A DNA stretch of 64,000 nucleotides from Metaphire vulgaris (GCA_018105865.1 CM030853.1:5138075-5202074); one strand, 5' to 3'; counted from the first letter of the stretch, positions 46,893 through 58,090 are shown. A program made the numbers and translations. Notes: generated from the letters alone by a model not told the origin.

Positions 46893-47172
46893 CAGGCACG
46901 CCCGAAGTGGGGGTGCAGAGGTGCAGCTGCACCACCTGGAAAAATGTAGGGGGTGCAATTCACCCCCTGGAAAGACGATGGTCTGCATCCCCTCTGCACC
47001 CCCTGTTTTCTTAAATACAGGGGGTGCAGAGGACTTTTTTTGCTTGTCAATGTATTTTATAAGGTAAAATTGAGCGTTGAGGACCTTTTTTGCTTGTCAA
47101 GGATTTGAAAGAGAAAAATTTTACTTCGGGAAAATCTGCACCCCCTGAGCAAAATTCGTTCCGACGGGCCTA
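46893..47172 (+). mobile_element. hAT-like MITE (CAGGCACGCCCGAAG), in intron 1
   Basis: The ends CAGGCACGCCCGAAG and TTCCGACGGGCCTA are imperfect inverted repeats. An exact duplication CCTAAGCG lies at 46885-46892 and 47173-47180. Two GACYTTTTTTTGCTTGTCA motifs lie at 47030 and 47078. It ends 74 bp before the acceptor of exon 2. Confidence 0.85.
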
Positions 47173-47246
47173 CCTAAGCGCATGCATACCATACATCCCC
47201 TGAAATAAACGACAGGCGGTCTTACAATATTTTGTGCATCTTTCAG

Positions 47247-50200
47247 TGTTGACGATATTCTTGATAGTAGACGGTCAAGCCGACATGACAACAAACACGC
47301 CGAAAAACACGGAGGAAATTTCGTCAGGAACAATCAAGACAACAGCAGCAACTTCCCAGGAAAAACAAACAGCGACACTACAACAATTCACGACAACCCC
47401 ACAACCGAATATGACAACGTGATTAGCGACAGCACAGAAAATTCATTAAGCAATACCGCATTTCAACAAATCCCCGACAACGAAACAATGGACAACGATC
47501 CATGGTTGAATACTACAAATACAAACCAGTCACTCAGCAATATCACATTTCCACCGATCGATAACAATATCACAATGAAAAACGATCCATGGTTGAATAC
47601 TACAAATGCAAACCAGTCACTCAGCAATATCACATTTCCACCGATCGATAACAATATCACAATGAAAAACGATCCATGGTTGAATTCTACAAATGCAAAC
47701 CAGTCACTCAGCAATATCACATTTCCACCGATCGATAACAATATCACAATGAAAAACGATCCATGGTTGAATTATACGAATGCAAACCAGTCACTCAGCA
47801 ATATCACATTTCTACCGATCGATAACAATATCACAATGAAAAACGATCCATGGTTGAATTCTACAAATGCAAACCAGTCATTCAGCAATATCACATTACC
47901 ACAGAACGACAACGTCACAATGAACAACTCTCCATGGTTGAATTATACGAATGCAAACAAGCCAATCAGCAATATCTCATTACCACAGAACGACAACGTC
48001 ACAATGAACAACGATCCATGGTTGAATAATACAACTACAAACCAGTCACTCATCAATATCACATTTCCACCGAACGGCAACAACTTCACAATGAACAACT
48101 CTCCATGGTTGAATTCTACAAATGCAAACCAGTCAATCAGCAATATCACATTTCCACCGATCGATAAAAATATCACAATGAACAACGCTCAATGGTTGAA
48201 TACTACCGATACAAGTCAGTCACTCATCAATATCACATTTCCACAGAACCACAACAATATCACAATGAACAACTCTCCATGGTTGAATTCTACAAATGCA
48301 AACCAGTCACTCAGCAATATCACATTACCACCGAACGACAACGTCACATTGAACAACGATCCATGGTTGAATTATACGAATGCAAACCAGTCAATCAGCA
48401 ATATCACATTACCACCGAACGACAACGTCACAATGAACAACTCTCCATGGTTGGATTCTACAAATGCAAACCAGTCACTCAGCAATATCAATATCACATT
48501 TCAACAGAACGACAACAATATCACAATGAACAACTCTCCATGGTTGAATTATACGAATGCAAACCAGTCAATCAGCAATATCACATTACCACCGAACGAC
48601 AACGTCATATTGAACAACGATCCATGGTTGAATTCTACAAATGCAAACCAGTCACTCAGCAATATCACATTACCAACGAACGACAACAATATCACATTGA
48701 ACAACGCTCCATGGTTGAATACTACCGATACAAACCAGTCACTAATCAATATAACATTTCCACAGAACGACCACAATGTGACAATGAGCAACGATCCATG
48801 GTTGAATTCTACAAATACAAACCAGTCATTCAGCAATATCACATTACCACAGAACGACAACGTCACAATGAACAACTCTCCATGGTTGAATTATACGAAT
48901 GCAAACCAGCCAATCAGCAATGTCACATTACCACCGAACGACAACGTCACAATGAACAACGATCCATGGTTGAATAATACAACTACAAACCAGTCAATCA
49001 GCAATATCACATTTCCACCGAACGACAACAACTTCACAATGAACAACTCTCCATGGTTGAATTCTACGAATGCAAACCAGTCAATCAGCAATATCACATT
49101 TCCACCGATCGATAAAAATATCACAATGAACAACTCTCCATGGTTGAATAATACAACTACAAACCAGTCACTGATCAATATCACATTTCCACCGAACGAC
49201 AACGTCACATTGAACAACGATCCATGGTTGAATTCTACAAATGCAAACCAGTCACTCAGCAATATCACATTACCACCGAACGACAACAATATCACATTGA
49301 ACAACGATCCATGGTTGAATACTACCGATACAAACCAGTCACTCAGCAATATCACATTTCCACAGAACGACAACAATGTGACAATGAGCAACGATCCATG
49401 GTTGAATTCTAAAAATGCAAACCAGTCACTCAGCAATATCACATTTCCACAGAACGACAACAATGTGACAATGAGCAACGATCCATGGTTGAATTCTACA
49501 AATGCAAACCAGTCACTCAGCAATATCACATTACCAACGAACGGTCACAATGAACAACGATCCATGGTTGAATACTACCGATACAAACCAGTCACTCAGC
49601 AATATCACATTTCCACAGAACGACAACAATGTGACAATGAACAACGATCCATGGTTGAATTCTACAAATGCAAACCAGTCCCTCAGCAATATCACATTAC
49701 CACCGAACGACAACAATATCACATTGAACAACGCTCCATGGTTGAATACTACCGATACAAACCAGTCAATCAGCAATATCACATTTCCACCGAACGACAA
49801 CAATATGAGCAACAATGGTTGAATTCTAAAAACAACCAGTCACTCAATATCACATTTGGTTGAATACGATCCATGGTTGAATTCTACAAATGCAAACCAG
49901 TCACTCAGCAATATCACATCACCAATTTCACATTGAACAACGATCCATGGTTGAACGACAAACCAGTCGTCACATTTCCACAGAACGACAACAATGTGAC
50001 AATGAGCAACGATCCATGGTTGAATTCTACAAATGCAAACCAGTCACTCAGCAATATCACATTACCAACGAACGACAACAATATCACATTGAACAACGAT
50101 CCATGGTTGAATACTACCGATACAAACCAGTCACTCAGCAATATCACATTTCCACAGAACGACAACAATGTGACAATGAACAACGATCCATGGTTGAATT

Positions 50201-51451
50201 CTACGCAAAATGCAAACCAGTCACTCACGACAACAATATCACATTGAACAACGCTCCATGGTTGAATACCGATCGATCAATCACAATCACATTTCACAGA
50301 ATGAACAACTGAGCAACGATCCATGGTTGAATTCTAAAAATGCAAACCAGTCAATCAGTAATATCACATTTCCACAGAACGACAACAATGTGACAACAAA
50401 TCCATGGTTGAATTCTACAAAACAACCTCTCAGCAATATCACATTTCCACAGAACGACAACAATTGACAATGAGCAACGATCCATGGTTGAATTCTACAA
50501 ATGCAAACCAATCAGCAATATCACATTACCAACGAACGACAACAATATCACATTGAACAACGCTCCATGGTTGAATACTACAAATACAAACCAGTCAATC
50601 AGCAATATCACATTTCCACAGAACGACAACAATGTGACAATGAGCAACGATCCATGGTTGAATTCTAAAAATGCAAACCAGTCACTGATCAATATCACAT
50701 TTCCACCGATCGATAACAACGTCACAATGAATAACGATCCATGGTTGAATTCTGCAAATGCAAACCAGTCACTCAGCAATATCACATTTCCACCGATCGA
50801 TAACAACGTCACAATGAACAACGATCCATGGTTGAATTCTACAAATGCAAACCAGTCACTCAGCAATATCACATTACCACCGAACGACAACGTCACAATG
50901 AACAACGCTCCATGGTTAAATGTCTCGAATTCAAACCTGTCGATTAGCAATACATTTCCACCAAACGCTTTGAACGTTACTATAAACAATGATGAAATCA
51001 CAACGCCTGGTGGGGAATTTTCTGCAAATGACAGCATCACACTCGGCTTAACCAACGATTTAACCAATTCACAAACTAAGGATAGCACGTCATTCAAAAA
51101 CACATCGTGGCTAGATGATGTTGCAAATGCCTCATGGATCAATTTCACGTCCCGTCAATCCGATCAGACGATGACACTTCTCTACTCGTCTAGGGACAAA
51201 GTGACAACTGACGTGAACTCCTTCGATTCTCCAACTGATAACAATGACACATTTCTTGACACGTCACCGTATAGTGACATTTTTAGCGAGGACCCTATTA
51301 ACAATTTCACAGTTTCACCAAATGGCGACATTCTTACAAACGCCGATACGTTAAAGATACTGGTCACGTCTTCGTTATCAGTTGCTACGGACTATAAAAC
51401 AGACCCATGAGCTCTCGTCTTCCTCGCCACTCGCAATTAACGTCAGTTCAG
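47247..51451 (+). CDS. Asn-rich EGF/TSP1 membrane protein, exon 2 (Thr-rich stretch and ~42 Asn-rich repeats; several frame breaks)
   Basis: This giant exon follows the acceptor ATCTTTCAG. It starts in the frame set by exon 1 with the rest of the signal peptide and a Thr-rich stretch (NTPKNTEEISSGTIKTTAAT). After about 47420 the frame must change to enter the array of about 42 tandem units of 84 or 87 bp. One unit reads NDPWLNSTNANQSLSNIT then FPPNDNNVTMN. Each 28-29 residue unit carries about four Asn-x-Ser/Thr sequons, so 150 or more N-glycans are possible on an extracellular rod. Trp and Leu of PWLN are nearly invariant, and no Cys occurs. Units are clean to about 49540. They are broken by several indels up to 50480, then clean again. 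A Ser/Thr/Asp-rich tail follows to a TGA at 51408. A one-base change near the AAAA/CCC runs at 51393-51406 would bypass it and lead to GTCAGTTCAG|GTAAAA in phase 1, matching the next exon. I know of no family with this repeat. Confidence 0.75.
47435..50985 (+). repeat. Coding minisatellite, ~42 units of 84/87 bp
   Basis: Each unit holds GATCCATGGTTGAAT or its GCTCCATGG/TCTCCATGG variants. Spacing between adjacent units is 84 or 87 bp over the first 24 units, i.e. whole codons, which shows that selection or homogenisation kept the frame. From 49540 to 50480 unit lengths become irregular (about 54 to 87 bp). Confidence 0.95.
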
Positions 51452-51989
51452 GTAAAATAGCAATCGTGTAAAGTTTGTAAACTGGACTGTTTAATTCACA
51501 GTTGGATTACATGTTTCATTCACCTGTCATGACGCCAGTGGCGTCAATCTGTAGTAAAAGTTGTGAGGGTCCACCTGCCGTTGTGCCTAACCCTAACCCT
51601 TTTAGCATGATTCTTGTTACTTATTAATGTTTCCAAAATACCATTTGCTGATGATATCTGCTTGTATTATCTATCCAGCGCATCGATTTATTAAATAATC
51701 GTACAACGGTACAATATAGATGTATTCAGATTTTTGTGAGGGTCCAAAGCCTTATGGATCCTCACAACCAAAATTCTATTTTTGTGAGGGTCGGACCCCA
51801 GGTCCCTCACGGGATTGACGCCTATGCATGATGCGCCGAAAATTCGACTCCTAAATATGCAGATTTAATGGAACCAGTGAGTTGACAGTTTGATTTGTGT
51901 TTGCAGTTAATGAGATTAACAACGGAAAAAGATAAATGGAGAAGTTTTGTGTCTAGCTATTGCCGCTAATGAGCTGGCAGAAAGGAAAT

Positions 51990-52055
<66 letters not shown>

Positions 52056-52240
52056 GCAGTTACGGTGCATTGTGTACTTATTCAGTTATCACAAATTGCA
52101 TCTACCAAAGCAAATATAACACATGGCGTAGACATGTAAGAAAAAGAAGTTGACTTCCTCCTCGCTCTTCTTTATGAAGCATTCATGCCACATAAAAATA
52201 GATAAATCTGTGGCGTGAAAATGCTGTTGTTGTGTTATAG
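51452..52240. other. Intron with (GAT)n at 51991-52053
   Basis: Between the array exon and the half-Cys-module exon. A 63-base GAT run is the main feature. A GTGAGGGTCC phrase recurs three times at 51564-51800. Confidence 0.5.
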
Positions 52241-52282
52241 GCTGTTCATCGGGCTATAGGTTCTTTGCAGGCCATTGTTTCG
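52241..52282 (+). CDS. Asn-rich EGF/TSP1 protein, exon 3 (short Cys module)
   Basis: This 42-base exon lies between TGTTATAG and GTAAGT, phase 1 on both sides. It encodes CSSGYRFFAGHCF. With the split codons on either side it reads as the last two Cys of an EGF-like module running into the Asp of the next calcium-binding EGF (D-K-D-E-C), an arrangement common in fibrillin- and fibulin-like proteins. Confidence 0.72.
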
Positions 52283-52411
52283 GTAAGTAGAGCACTTGCG
52301 TATTTTAAATAAGGTAGAAAGTGGAAACTCCGTGTATTAATGATTCGATTGAAAGTCAACCTGTCTCTTTCCATCCCTTTCTGTTCGTCATCATCCCTCG
52401 GCCATTGCTTC

Positions 52412-52414
<3 letters not shown>

Positions 52415-52442
<28 letters not shown>

Positions 52443-52443
52443 C
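52415..52443. repeat. (CT)n microsatellite in intron
   Basis: A short CT run. The dispersed GCGCTATAGAAATT repeat (minus) follows at 52555-52610. Confidence 0.85.
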
Positions 52444-52732
52444 TTTCTCTTTCTCGACTTCCTGCGACTGCCTACCTGGATCTACAACCTCGACCACCAC
52501 TACGGATTACGGACTATGGATTTTACCCAGATTGAGCGCTCGTGAATAAGCTGGCGCACTGCGCCAAGCTTTCTCGCAGCGCTATAGAAATTTCGTGTTT
52601 ACTTACTTGCCATCTACGCATGCTGTTGCGAAGCTATGTAGCCATGCTTAGACTTTTATTTCAGTCGACACATTTAATCTATGACAAATACATGTACAGT
52701 CATCCTGAAAATATTTCCTGGTGTTTTCGCAG

Positions 52733-52858
52733 ACAAAGACGAATGTCTTGAAGGAAGGCACAGCTGCGATTTAACAAGATCGGAATGCATTAATGCCGTT
52801 CCATTTTACACGTGCAACTGTAAGCCTGGATACGAGCGAAGTGGCCAGAACTGTATCG
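52733..52858 (+). CDS. Asn-rich EGF/TSP1 protein, exon 4 (calcium-binding EGF 1)
   Basis: A 126-base exon between TTTTCGCAG and GTGAGA, phase 1-1. It encodes D-KDECLEGRHSC, then ECINAVPFYTCNCKPGYERS, ending GQNCI. Six Cys are in EGF spacing, with the DxDE calcium site and the C-x-N-x4-Y-x-C-x-C hydroxylation pattern. Phase 1-1 single-exon EGF domains are the standard shuffling unit of animal extracellular proteins. Confidence 0.92.
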
Positions 52859-52871
52859 GTGAGATAAACAG

Positions 52872-53039
52872 CTATAGGAGTATCCAGAACAATCTCTATG
52901 GTCACTGATCTATGCCCACCAGCAAGAAATCTGCTTCTGCCATTGGCGTCTATTAATAGACAACAATGGTTTCTATGGTTTCTGCCCACCAGTGGGCGGA
53001 GCAACCGGACCTTGTTGGTAAACACTGGATACCCCTATT
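52872..53039 (+). repeat. 170-bp interspersed repeat (TATAGGAGTATC ends), copy 2
   Basis: Starts TATAGGAGTATCCAGAAC and ends CACTGGATACCCCTAT. It is the reverse complement of 31193-31362. It lies 14 bases after the donor of exon 4. Confidence 0.75.
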
Positions 53040-53293
53040 GTTGTTCAATATCTTGAATTCAGTCTTCCGCGTTCTTAACTCTGCACGCATTTTATCGACT
53101 GAGCAAATCCTGGTACCACGATACCTGTAGTAACTCAAAAGGCAATCAATCATCGATAAACTAACGGGGAAGATTTAATGTTACAAATCGATGCAATCTG
53201 TTATACTTCGATGGCACTGTCTGATATGCACGAAAAGTAAAATCTATGCTCAAATAAGTGATTTTAAAATCTACCTAATCATACTCACTACAG

Positions 53294-53487
53294 CAGTGGC
53301 GGCTCCACCGGGGGGCCAGAGGGCCCGTCCCCTATTGAGTGCCTGCCCCCAACGCCCCCCAGTGCCCCCCCCAGTTGGGACCCTATACTTAATGCTACAT
53401 ACGTTAAACAACAAATGGTTGGCCCCCATGATTGGAAGTTGTCACCCCAACGCCCTCCCCACTTGCCAAATCCTAGAGCCGCCACTG
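53294..53487 (+). mobile_element. hAT-type MITE, family A, in intron
   Basis: CAGTGGCGGCTCC to AGAGCCGCCACTG, with an exact duplication CACTACAG at 53286-53293 and 53488-53495. Confidence 0.9.
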
Positions 53488-53596
53488 CACTACAGTACTT
53501 CACTGACCTTAGGATATTGACCATTGCCTGGCTGATCATTCACCTTTCCCAAGTTTCCCATAGCTATTTTAAGAAAGGCTGAGCGTCTAAGAATAG

Positions 53597-53660
53597 GCTG
53601 CTATGTTTCGCTGCTCTCCAAAACGCTATATAAATCCACGAGATTTTACTTACTCGCTTA
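53597..53660 (-). repeat. Dispersed AAGTAAGT...TATATAGCG repeat (minus)
   Basis: AACGCTATATAAATCCACGAG, then ATTTTACTTACT, is the reverse complement of the block at 1366-1440. Confidence 0.6.
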
Positions 53661-53699
53661 CACTGGTTTTTGCTGTAAATTCTGATTGGTAATTTGCAG

Positions 53700-53828
53700 A
53701 TGTCGATGAATGCAGCACCCTGCATCCGTGCGATAAGGTTCACGGCATCTGTATCAATACCAACGGATCATTCAGGTGCTCTTGCCGTGACGGGTTCCGT
53801 CTGGCCGGAGACGGAAAAACATGCAGAG
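53700..53828 (+). CDS. Asn-rich EGF/TSP1 protein, exon 5 (calcium-binding EGF 2)
   Basis: A 129-base exon between ATTTGCAG and GTCCGT, phase 1-1. It encodes [21 protein letters not shown], then [20 protein letters not shown], ending CR. Six Cys, DVDE calcium site and full hydroxylation pattern. The donor GTCCGT is weak, but the phase agrees with its neighbours. Confidence 0.92.
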
Positions 53829-54195
53829 GTCCGTCTTTCCATTAACAATCATTTTAAACCCCTCTATTATGCCCTACTGTAACCCAAAATACAGCCGATG
53901 AATCTTACAAGAAACAGATTGAAAGACAGAGAGGGACTCTCGATCTCCTTTTAAATAAACATAGCGTGCTTTAAAGTGGCTCAAGAGGCATTGTTGTGAG
54001 GACCTCTGTAGAAAAAGAGGCGCAGAGGCGTCATTTGGGGTGCTAGAGGCAAAGAAATGAAAATATTAACCATGGGGCTCGAACCAAAAAGGTCGTTCCG
54101 TATGTCGCGTAACCTGAAGAGTAACTAACTGCCATCTTCCGCTCCTGAGGACATCTGAGTAGAAATACAGGAGGCGCTATACAAACGCTCATTTC

Positions 54196-54198
<3 letters not shown>

Positions 54199-54260
<62 letters not shown>
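54199..54260. repeat. (ATT)n microsatellite after GCGCTATACAAACG
   Basis: A 60-base ATT run preceded by GGAGGCGCTATACAAACGCT, the dispersed repeat end also seen at 55079 and 40630. Confidence 0.88.
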
Positions 54261-54261
<1 letters not shown>

Positions 54262-54278
54262 TAGTTCTTGCTCAGTCT

Positions 54279-54543
54279 CAGTGCCGGTTTACCCATTAGG
54301 CAGAGTAGGCAACTGCCTATGGGCCCCGCGACTTTTACGGGCCCCACAAAACAGTGACGAAAGAAACTTTTTATTTACTTAATCTTAAGAATAGCGCTAT
54401 GCGAAAATCACGCGACGATGCTGACGTCATACAATAATGTTTACACTTCAATGGCGTTCTAGTAGTCATTAGGGGCCTGGCCCCTGGGGCCCCAAAAGTT
54501 TGACTGCCTATGGGCCTCCACGACGGTGCTTAATCCGGCCCTG
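54279..54543 (+). mobile_element. hAT-type MITE (CAGTGCCGGTTTACCC), in intron
   Basis: The ends are CAGTGCCGGTTTACCC and CTTAATCCGGCCCTG, with flanks CTCAGTCT and CCCAGTCT (7 of 8). GGGCCCC palindromes and CTGCCTATGGGCC occur on both sides. Confidence 0.82.
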
Positions 54544-54595
54544 CCCAGTCTCGATACTCAGTAAGCTTTTGCTTCGTGGAAACGTTGATATCCGA

Positions 54596-54927
54596 GCGCG
54601 CCCTTCAAAATTTTTAACGGCTACAAATCGACTTTTACTGGCCTTTTAAATCAACCGCTTCTGTCTCGTCACACGTTCGACATTCGCAAACACGAGAACA
54701 ATAAAGCCGCCTTTGTCTCTAGACTACGTTTGATGCCCGACGGCGAATTACGTACTCTGATAGCTTTCGGCAAATTGCAAAATTCTCTCCGTCAACGTTC
54801 ACGGCGTATAGGGATCAATTGCGTGACGCAGGATGGTCGAGAGAGGACGGGGGCGATCGTTGCAATATCCGTCACGCCTCGGTTGCTGCCTATGGAACTC
54901 TGTGTGTGCGCGTATTTTCTCCGTTGA
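54596..54927 (+). other. Unexplained open stretch in the EGF gene
   Basis: About 110 codons without a stop, in the frame that includes DGELRTLIAFGKLQNSLRQR, run almost to the acceptor of the next EGF exon. Composition is more coding-like than the flanking intron. I see no known domain and no acceptor that clearly joins it to exon 5. It may be an extra exon, a retained fragment of another element or chance. Confidence 0.3.
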
Positions 54928-54931
54928 ACAG

Positions 54932-55054
54932 GCGTCGATCAATGTGCCAGCGGTGAGTCTGGTTGCCAAGAAAACTGTACGTACTTCTCAAGTACCGGTC
55001 AATCGATCTGCAGCTGTCAACCGAATCTTCTGCTCAACGGAACGCAATGCGTTC
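54932..55054 (+). CDS. Asn-rich EGF/TSP1 protein, exon 6 (EGF 3)
   Basis: A 123-base exon between CGTTGAACAG and GTAAGT, phase 1-1. It encodes G-VDQCASGESGCQENCTYFSS, then TGQSICSCQPNLLLNGTQCV. Six Cys in EGF order. The calcium-site Asp is partly lost (G-V-D-Q) and the hydroxylation pattern is absent. One Asn-Gly-Thr and one Asn-Cys-Thr sequon are present. Confidence 0.88.
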
Positions 55055-55069
55055 GTAAGTAGGGTTATG

Positions 55070-55101
55070 GCAGTTATGTTACTGCGCTATATAAATTGTC
55101 G

Positions 55102-55150
<49 letters not shown>
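55070..55150 (-). repeat. GCGCTATATAAATT end joined to (AAT)n
   Basis: TACTGCGCTATATAAATTGT is followed directly by a 40-base AAT run. This looks like the 3' end and tail of a retroposon. Confidence 0.65.
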
Positions 55151-55151
<1 letters not shown>

Positions 55152-55191
55152 GGAGTTATGCAAGATACTGATGGATACTGACAGTGGCGTT

Positions 55192-55440
55192 GGCAAGGGG
55201 AGGGGGTTTGAGGGTTAACCCCCCTTGGCTGCCGAAAAGAAAATATTTTTAATGAGTTTCCATGCTTTTTCACTTTGGGACGCGATTTTGGGGGTCAACC
55301 TCCCTCTTGGTTACCTGGCTATACAATGTAACGGTTTAAGAGGTGACGACCTTTTATGCTTGTCAAGATTTTTCCGAAGTTGGTCACGGTCAATACCAAA
55401 AACCAAAATCCCCCTTCCGGAAATCCTGGCTACGCCACTG
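55192..55440 (+). mobile_element. hAT-type MITE, family K (CAGTGGCGTTGGCAAGG)
   Basis: CAGTGGCGTTGGCAAGG to AATCCTGGCTACGCCACTG. The interior has CCCCCTTGGCTGCCG and GACCTTTTATGCTTGTCAAG (55348-55367). The body matches 63291-63634. No exact flanking duplication. Confidence 0.78.
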
Positions 55441-55590
55441 AATAATGATACTGATAACGAAGTCTACACTAATCCTTATCAGCTACCAGCTAGTTTAAAA
55501 ACTTCAAGTGGAGGGTGGGAGTCAAGGAAGAGCAATTTTAGTGCAAGAGTTGTGGACCTGTGGAACAATTTGAACGAAGCGACAGTATAG
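55441..55590 (+). mobile_element. LINE ORF2 C-terminal remnant with (AAT)n tail
   Basis: The frame ends SNFSARVVDLWNNLNEATV and a stop. The Phe-Ser-x-Arg-Val-Val-x-Leu-Trp-Asn-x-Leu pattern is common near the end of CR1-like ORF2 proteins. About 25 bases later a triplet array begins (55614). Confidence 0.65.
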
Positions 55591-55611
55591 CAGCTGAAAA
55601 AATTTTAATAT

Positions 55612-55732
<121 letters not shown>

Positions 55733-56063
55733 CGGAGATGACGGTAGCAACAGGAGTTTAGAATGGTTCAATAGGATCTGTTCTGCGTTAGAAACACCGT
55801 GTTCAGCCCAGCTGTGTAATCTCGTTCTTTGTCTAAAAACGTAGGTTTATCAGAAATAACATTGTGAGAAATATTATCTAAATAGCCTATACATACAGCT
55901 GAGATTGGCCTATTTTCGTCAAATGTCAGCCAGTGTTCCGTGCGTCGATCAGAATTTGGTTCAGCAGTGGCCATACATCTGCGCGAGGATCAACGGGCAG
56001 GACACGTTGCTGTGTCCTTTGGAACGAGAATGATTGGAAATGCATGCACTGGTAGGTCTAAGT

Positions 56064-56243
56064 CCAGTGTTTTATCCAGACTCCAGGCCTTTGGGGGGAA
56101 GGGAAATTGACTTGGCTGGAGGGTAAGAGACACAGTTCAATGCAAAAGAAATTTAGTGCTGCGACTTTGAGGAAGAGGGAATTGTGAAGTTTTTTTTGGG
56201 TGGGGGGAAATCTCCCCTCTTAACAGGGCTGTATAAAATACTG
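56064..56243 (+). mobile_element. hAT-like MITE, family G (CAGTGTTTTATCCAG)
   Basis: CAGTGTTTTATCCAGACTCC to GCTGTATAAAATACTG, with flanks TCTAAGTC and TCTAACTC (7 of 8). The interior has AAATTGACTTGGC and GACACAGTTCAATGCAAAA, shared with 56373-56549. Confidence 0.82.
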
Positions 56244-56372
56244 TCTAACTCTAAGTTAAATCTTACAAGAACGTCATTGACTTTGTTTCAATAAACAGAA
56301 ATTATAGGCCTATGCTACCGTTACTTAATCAATTCTTCCTTGTTTTCAACAGAATTATCTAGGTTTGTTAAC

Positions 56373-56549
56373 CAGTGTTTTATACAGACCTCATGGTTTT
56401 TTTGGGGGGAGGCAAATTGACTTGGCAGGAGGGGAAGAGACACAGTTCAATGCAAAAAATGTTGTCACTGCTGAAATTTTTAGGGAATTTTGAGGTTTTT
56501 TGGGAGGGGAGAGGGTTGGATCTCCTCTAACAGGCTGGATAAAACACTG
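56373..56549 (+). mobile_element. hAT-like MITE, family G
   Basis: CAGTGTTTTATACAGACCTC to GGCTGGATAAAACACTG, with flanks TTGTTAAC and TTGCTAAC (7 of 8). It lies 130 bp after its close relative. Confidence 0.82.
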
Positions 56550-56710
56550 TTGCTAACTGGTTTATTTTGATTGCCTCGCAACCGGTAGCGACACTATAGT
56601 AACCGTGCAACGATCTTGAACAAGTTGTTCATCTTTGGTATGTTCTGTTCTTAACGATTCGATTCTTCGCTTGGTGAATTACTTGTCGTGCATTAAAAAC
56701 CATGTAAACC

Positions 56711-56712
<2 letters not shown>

Positions 56713-56795
<83 letters not shown>
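56713..56795. repeat. (AAT)n microsatellite
   Basis: A pure AAT run of about 80 bases. Confidence 0.97.
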
Positions 56796-56920
56796 TTAAA
56801 GGATATCGGCAGTACCCTATCACGACAATCTGGAGATGAAAAAGAGGCATCCTTTCTCCTACGACGAATATCCGTGACACTCCAGAGATTTAACGCAGTC
56901 GCCTTCCACGGAACTTTCAC

Positions 56921-56921
<1 letters not shown>

Positions 56922-56998
<77 letters not shown>
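56922..56998. repeat. (AAT)n microsatellite
   Basis: A pure AAT run of about 75 bases, 127 bp from the previous one. Confidence 0.97.
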
Positions 56999-57174
56999 TC
57001 AACCAAAATTAAGTATATTTCCAACAGGACCGTCATCTAGCACAGACGAAGCAAACTGGAGCCGTGCAAATAACTGCGCTAACAAAAACACCAGTAACAT
57101 TGGATGATACAACAGTATTATTAGAAGCAATTGTCTTCTCTATCGTGATCTGCTTTTAATATACAATCTTTCAG

Positions 57175-57300
57175 TAATTGATCAATGTTCTCCTAAATCG
57201 CCGTGCGATCCAGTACGTGGCGAATGCAGTATGGTCGGGAATACGTTCAGATGTTCCTGCGTCGATGGATACTTGTTAGGACCAAAATACTCGTGTTTAG
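57175..57300 (+). CDS. Asn-rich EGF/TSP1 protein, exon 7 (calcium-binding-like EGF 4)
   Basis: A 126-base exon between CAATCTTTCAG and GTCAGT, phase 1-1. It encodes L-IDQCSPKSPCDPVRGECSMV, then GNTFRCSCVDGYLLGPKYSC, ending L. Six Cys in EGF order with Ile-Asp-Gln at the calcium site. The hydroxylation position is Met, so that modification is not expected. Confidence 0.9.
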
Positions 57301-57401
57301 GTCAGTTTGGTCTGCTGCGTCCGTTTCAGGAATTAATCTTATAACAAAGAGATAGAGGATATTTCTTTTACAGAAATAATAAAAGGACCTTAGGACGATT
57401 G

Positions 57402-57783
57402 CAGTAGCGTATAGATGGGGGCGGTTGCCCCCTGGCATCCACCAGGTGGGGGCGTCCAAAGTGACTTGGCGACCCTTTTTTTGCTCGTCGACACTTTTTA
57501 TGGAAACCCTCAAAAATTATTAATTTGGCCCGGCAGGGTTATTTCTAGGATTATCAATTTGAGAGGGGGTGTCGGTATATTTTGGGGGTCCCTGCCAAAA
57601 AGTCTGACAATCAGAAAAGGTCATCTCAGACTAAACTTGGGGTGTTGGTCTCAGATTGGGGTGTTTGGGGGGTGTAAAATATCCCTGGACCCTGGACATC
57701 CACATTTTCAACACTTTTTCAAGGTCGCGGGGGTATCCACATTGAAATGTCCCCGGGCACCACACCACCTTGGCACGCCGCAG
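57402..57783 (+). mobile_element. Possible hAT-type element (CAGTAGCGTATAGATGG), interrupted
   Basis: The left end CAGTAGCGTATAGATGGG and a weak right end TGGCACGCCGCAG surround a family H element (57534-57687). The motif GACCCTTTTTTTGCTCGTC lies at 57473-57491. Ends and flanks are poorly preserved. Confidence 0.4.
57534..57687 (+). mobile_element. hAT-type MITE, family H
   Basis: CAGGGTTATTTCTAGG to GTAAAATATCCCTG, with TGTCGGTATATTTTGGGGG inside. No clear duplication. Confidence 0.72.
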
Positions 57784-57966
57784 ACTATGGAGAAACAGCT
57801 AAATGAAAAAAAGAGTTTTGAGTCTTGATTTTTGTAGCGGTCGTGTGTTTTTAGGGGGTGGCATTGATAGAGGGTCGTAGCTTTTCTAGCAATTTGTGTA
57901 AAAGTTCAAAAGCAAATGTGTCAGTGGTTCTCACACAGGGCAGACCCTACTGAACCACTCTAAACC

Positions 57967-58090
<124 letters not shown>

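Noticed and set aside
48192..49529. Long open frames in other frames and on the minus strand of the Asn-rich array (up to 260 residues)
   Set aside because: Every unit length is a multiple of three and the unit lacks stops in those frames, so openness is automatic. The residues show no signal peptide or domain.
51584..51604. Interstitial telomere-like CCTAACCCTAACCC
   Set aside because: Only about two units; too short to mean anything.
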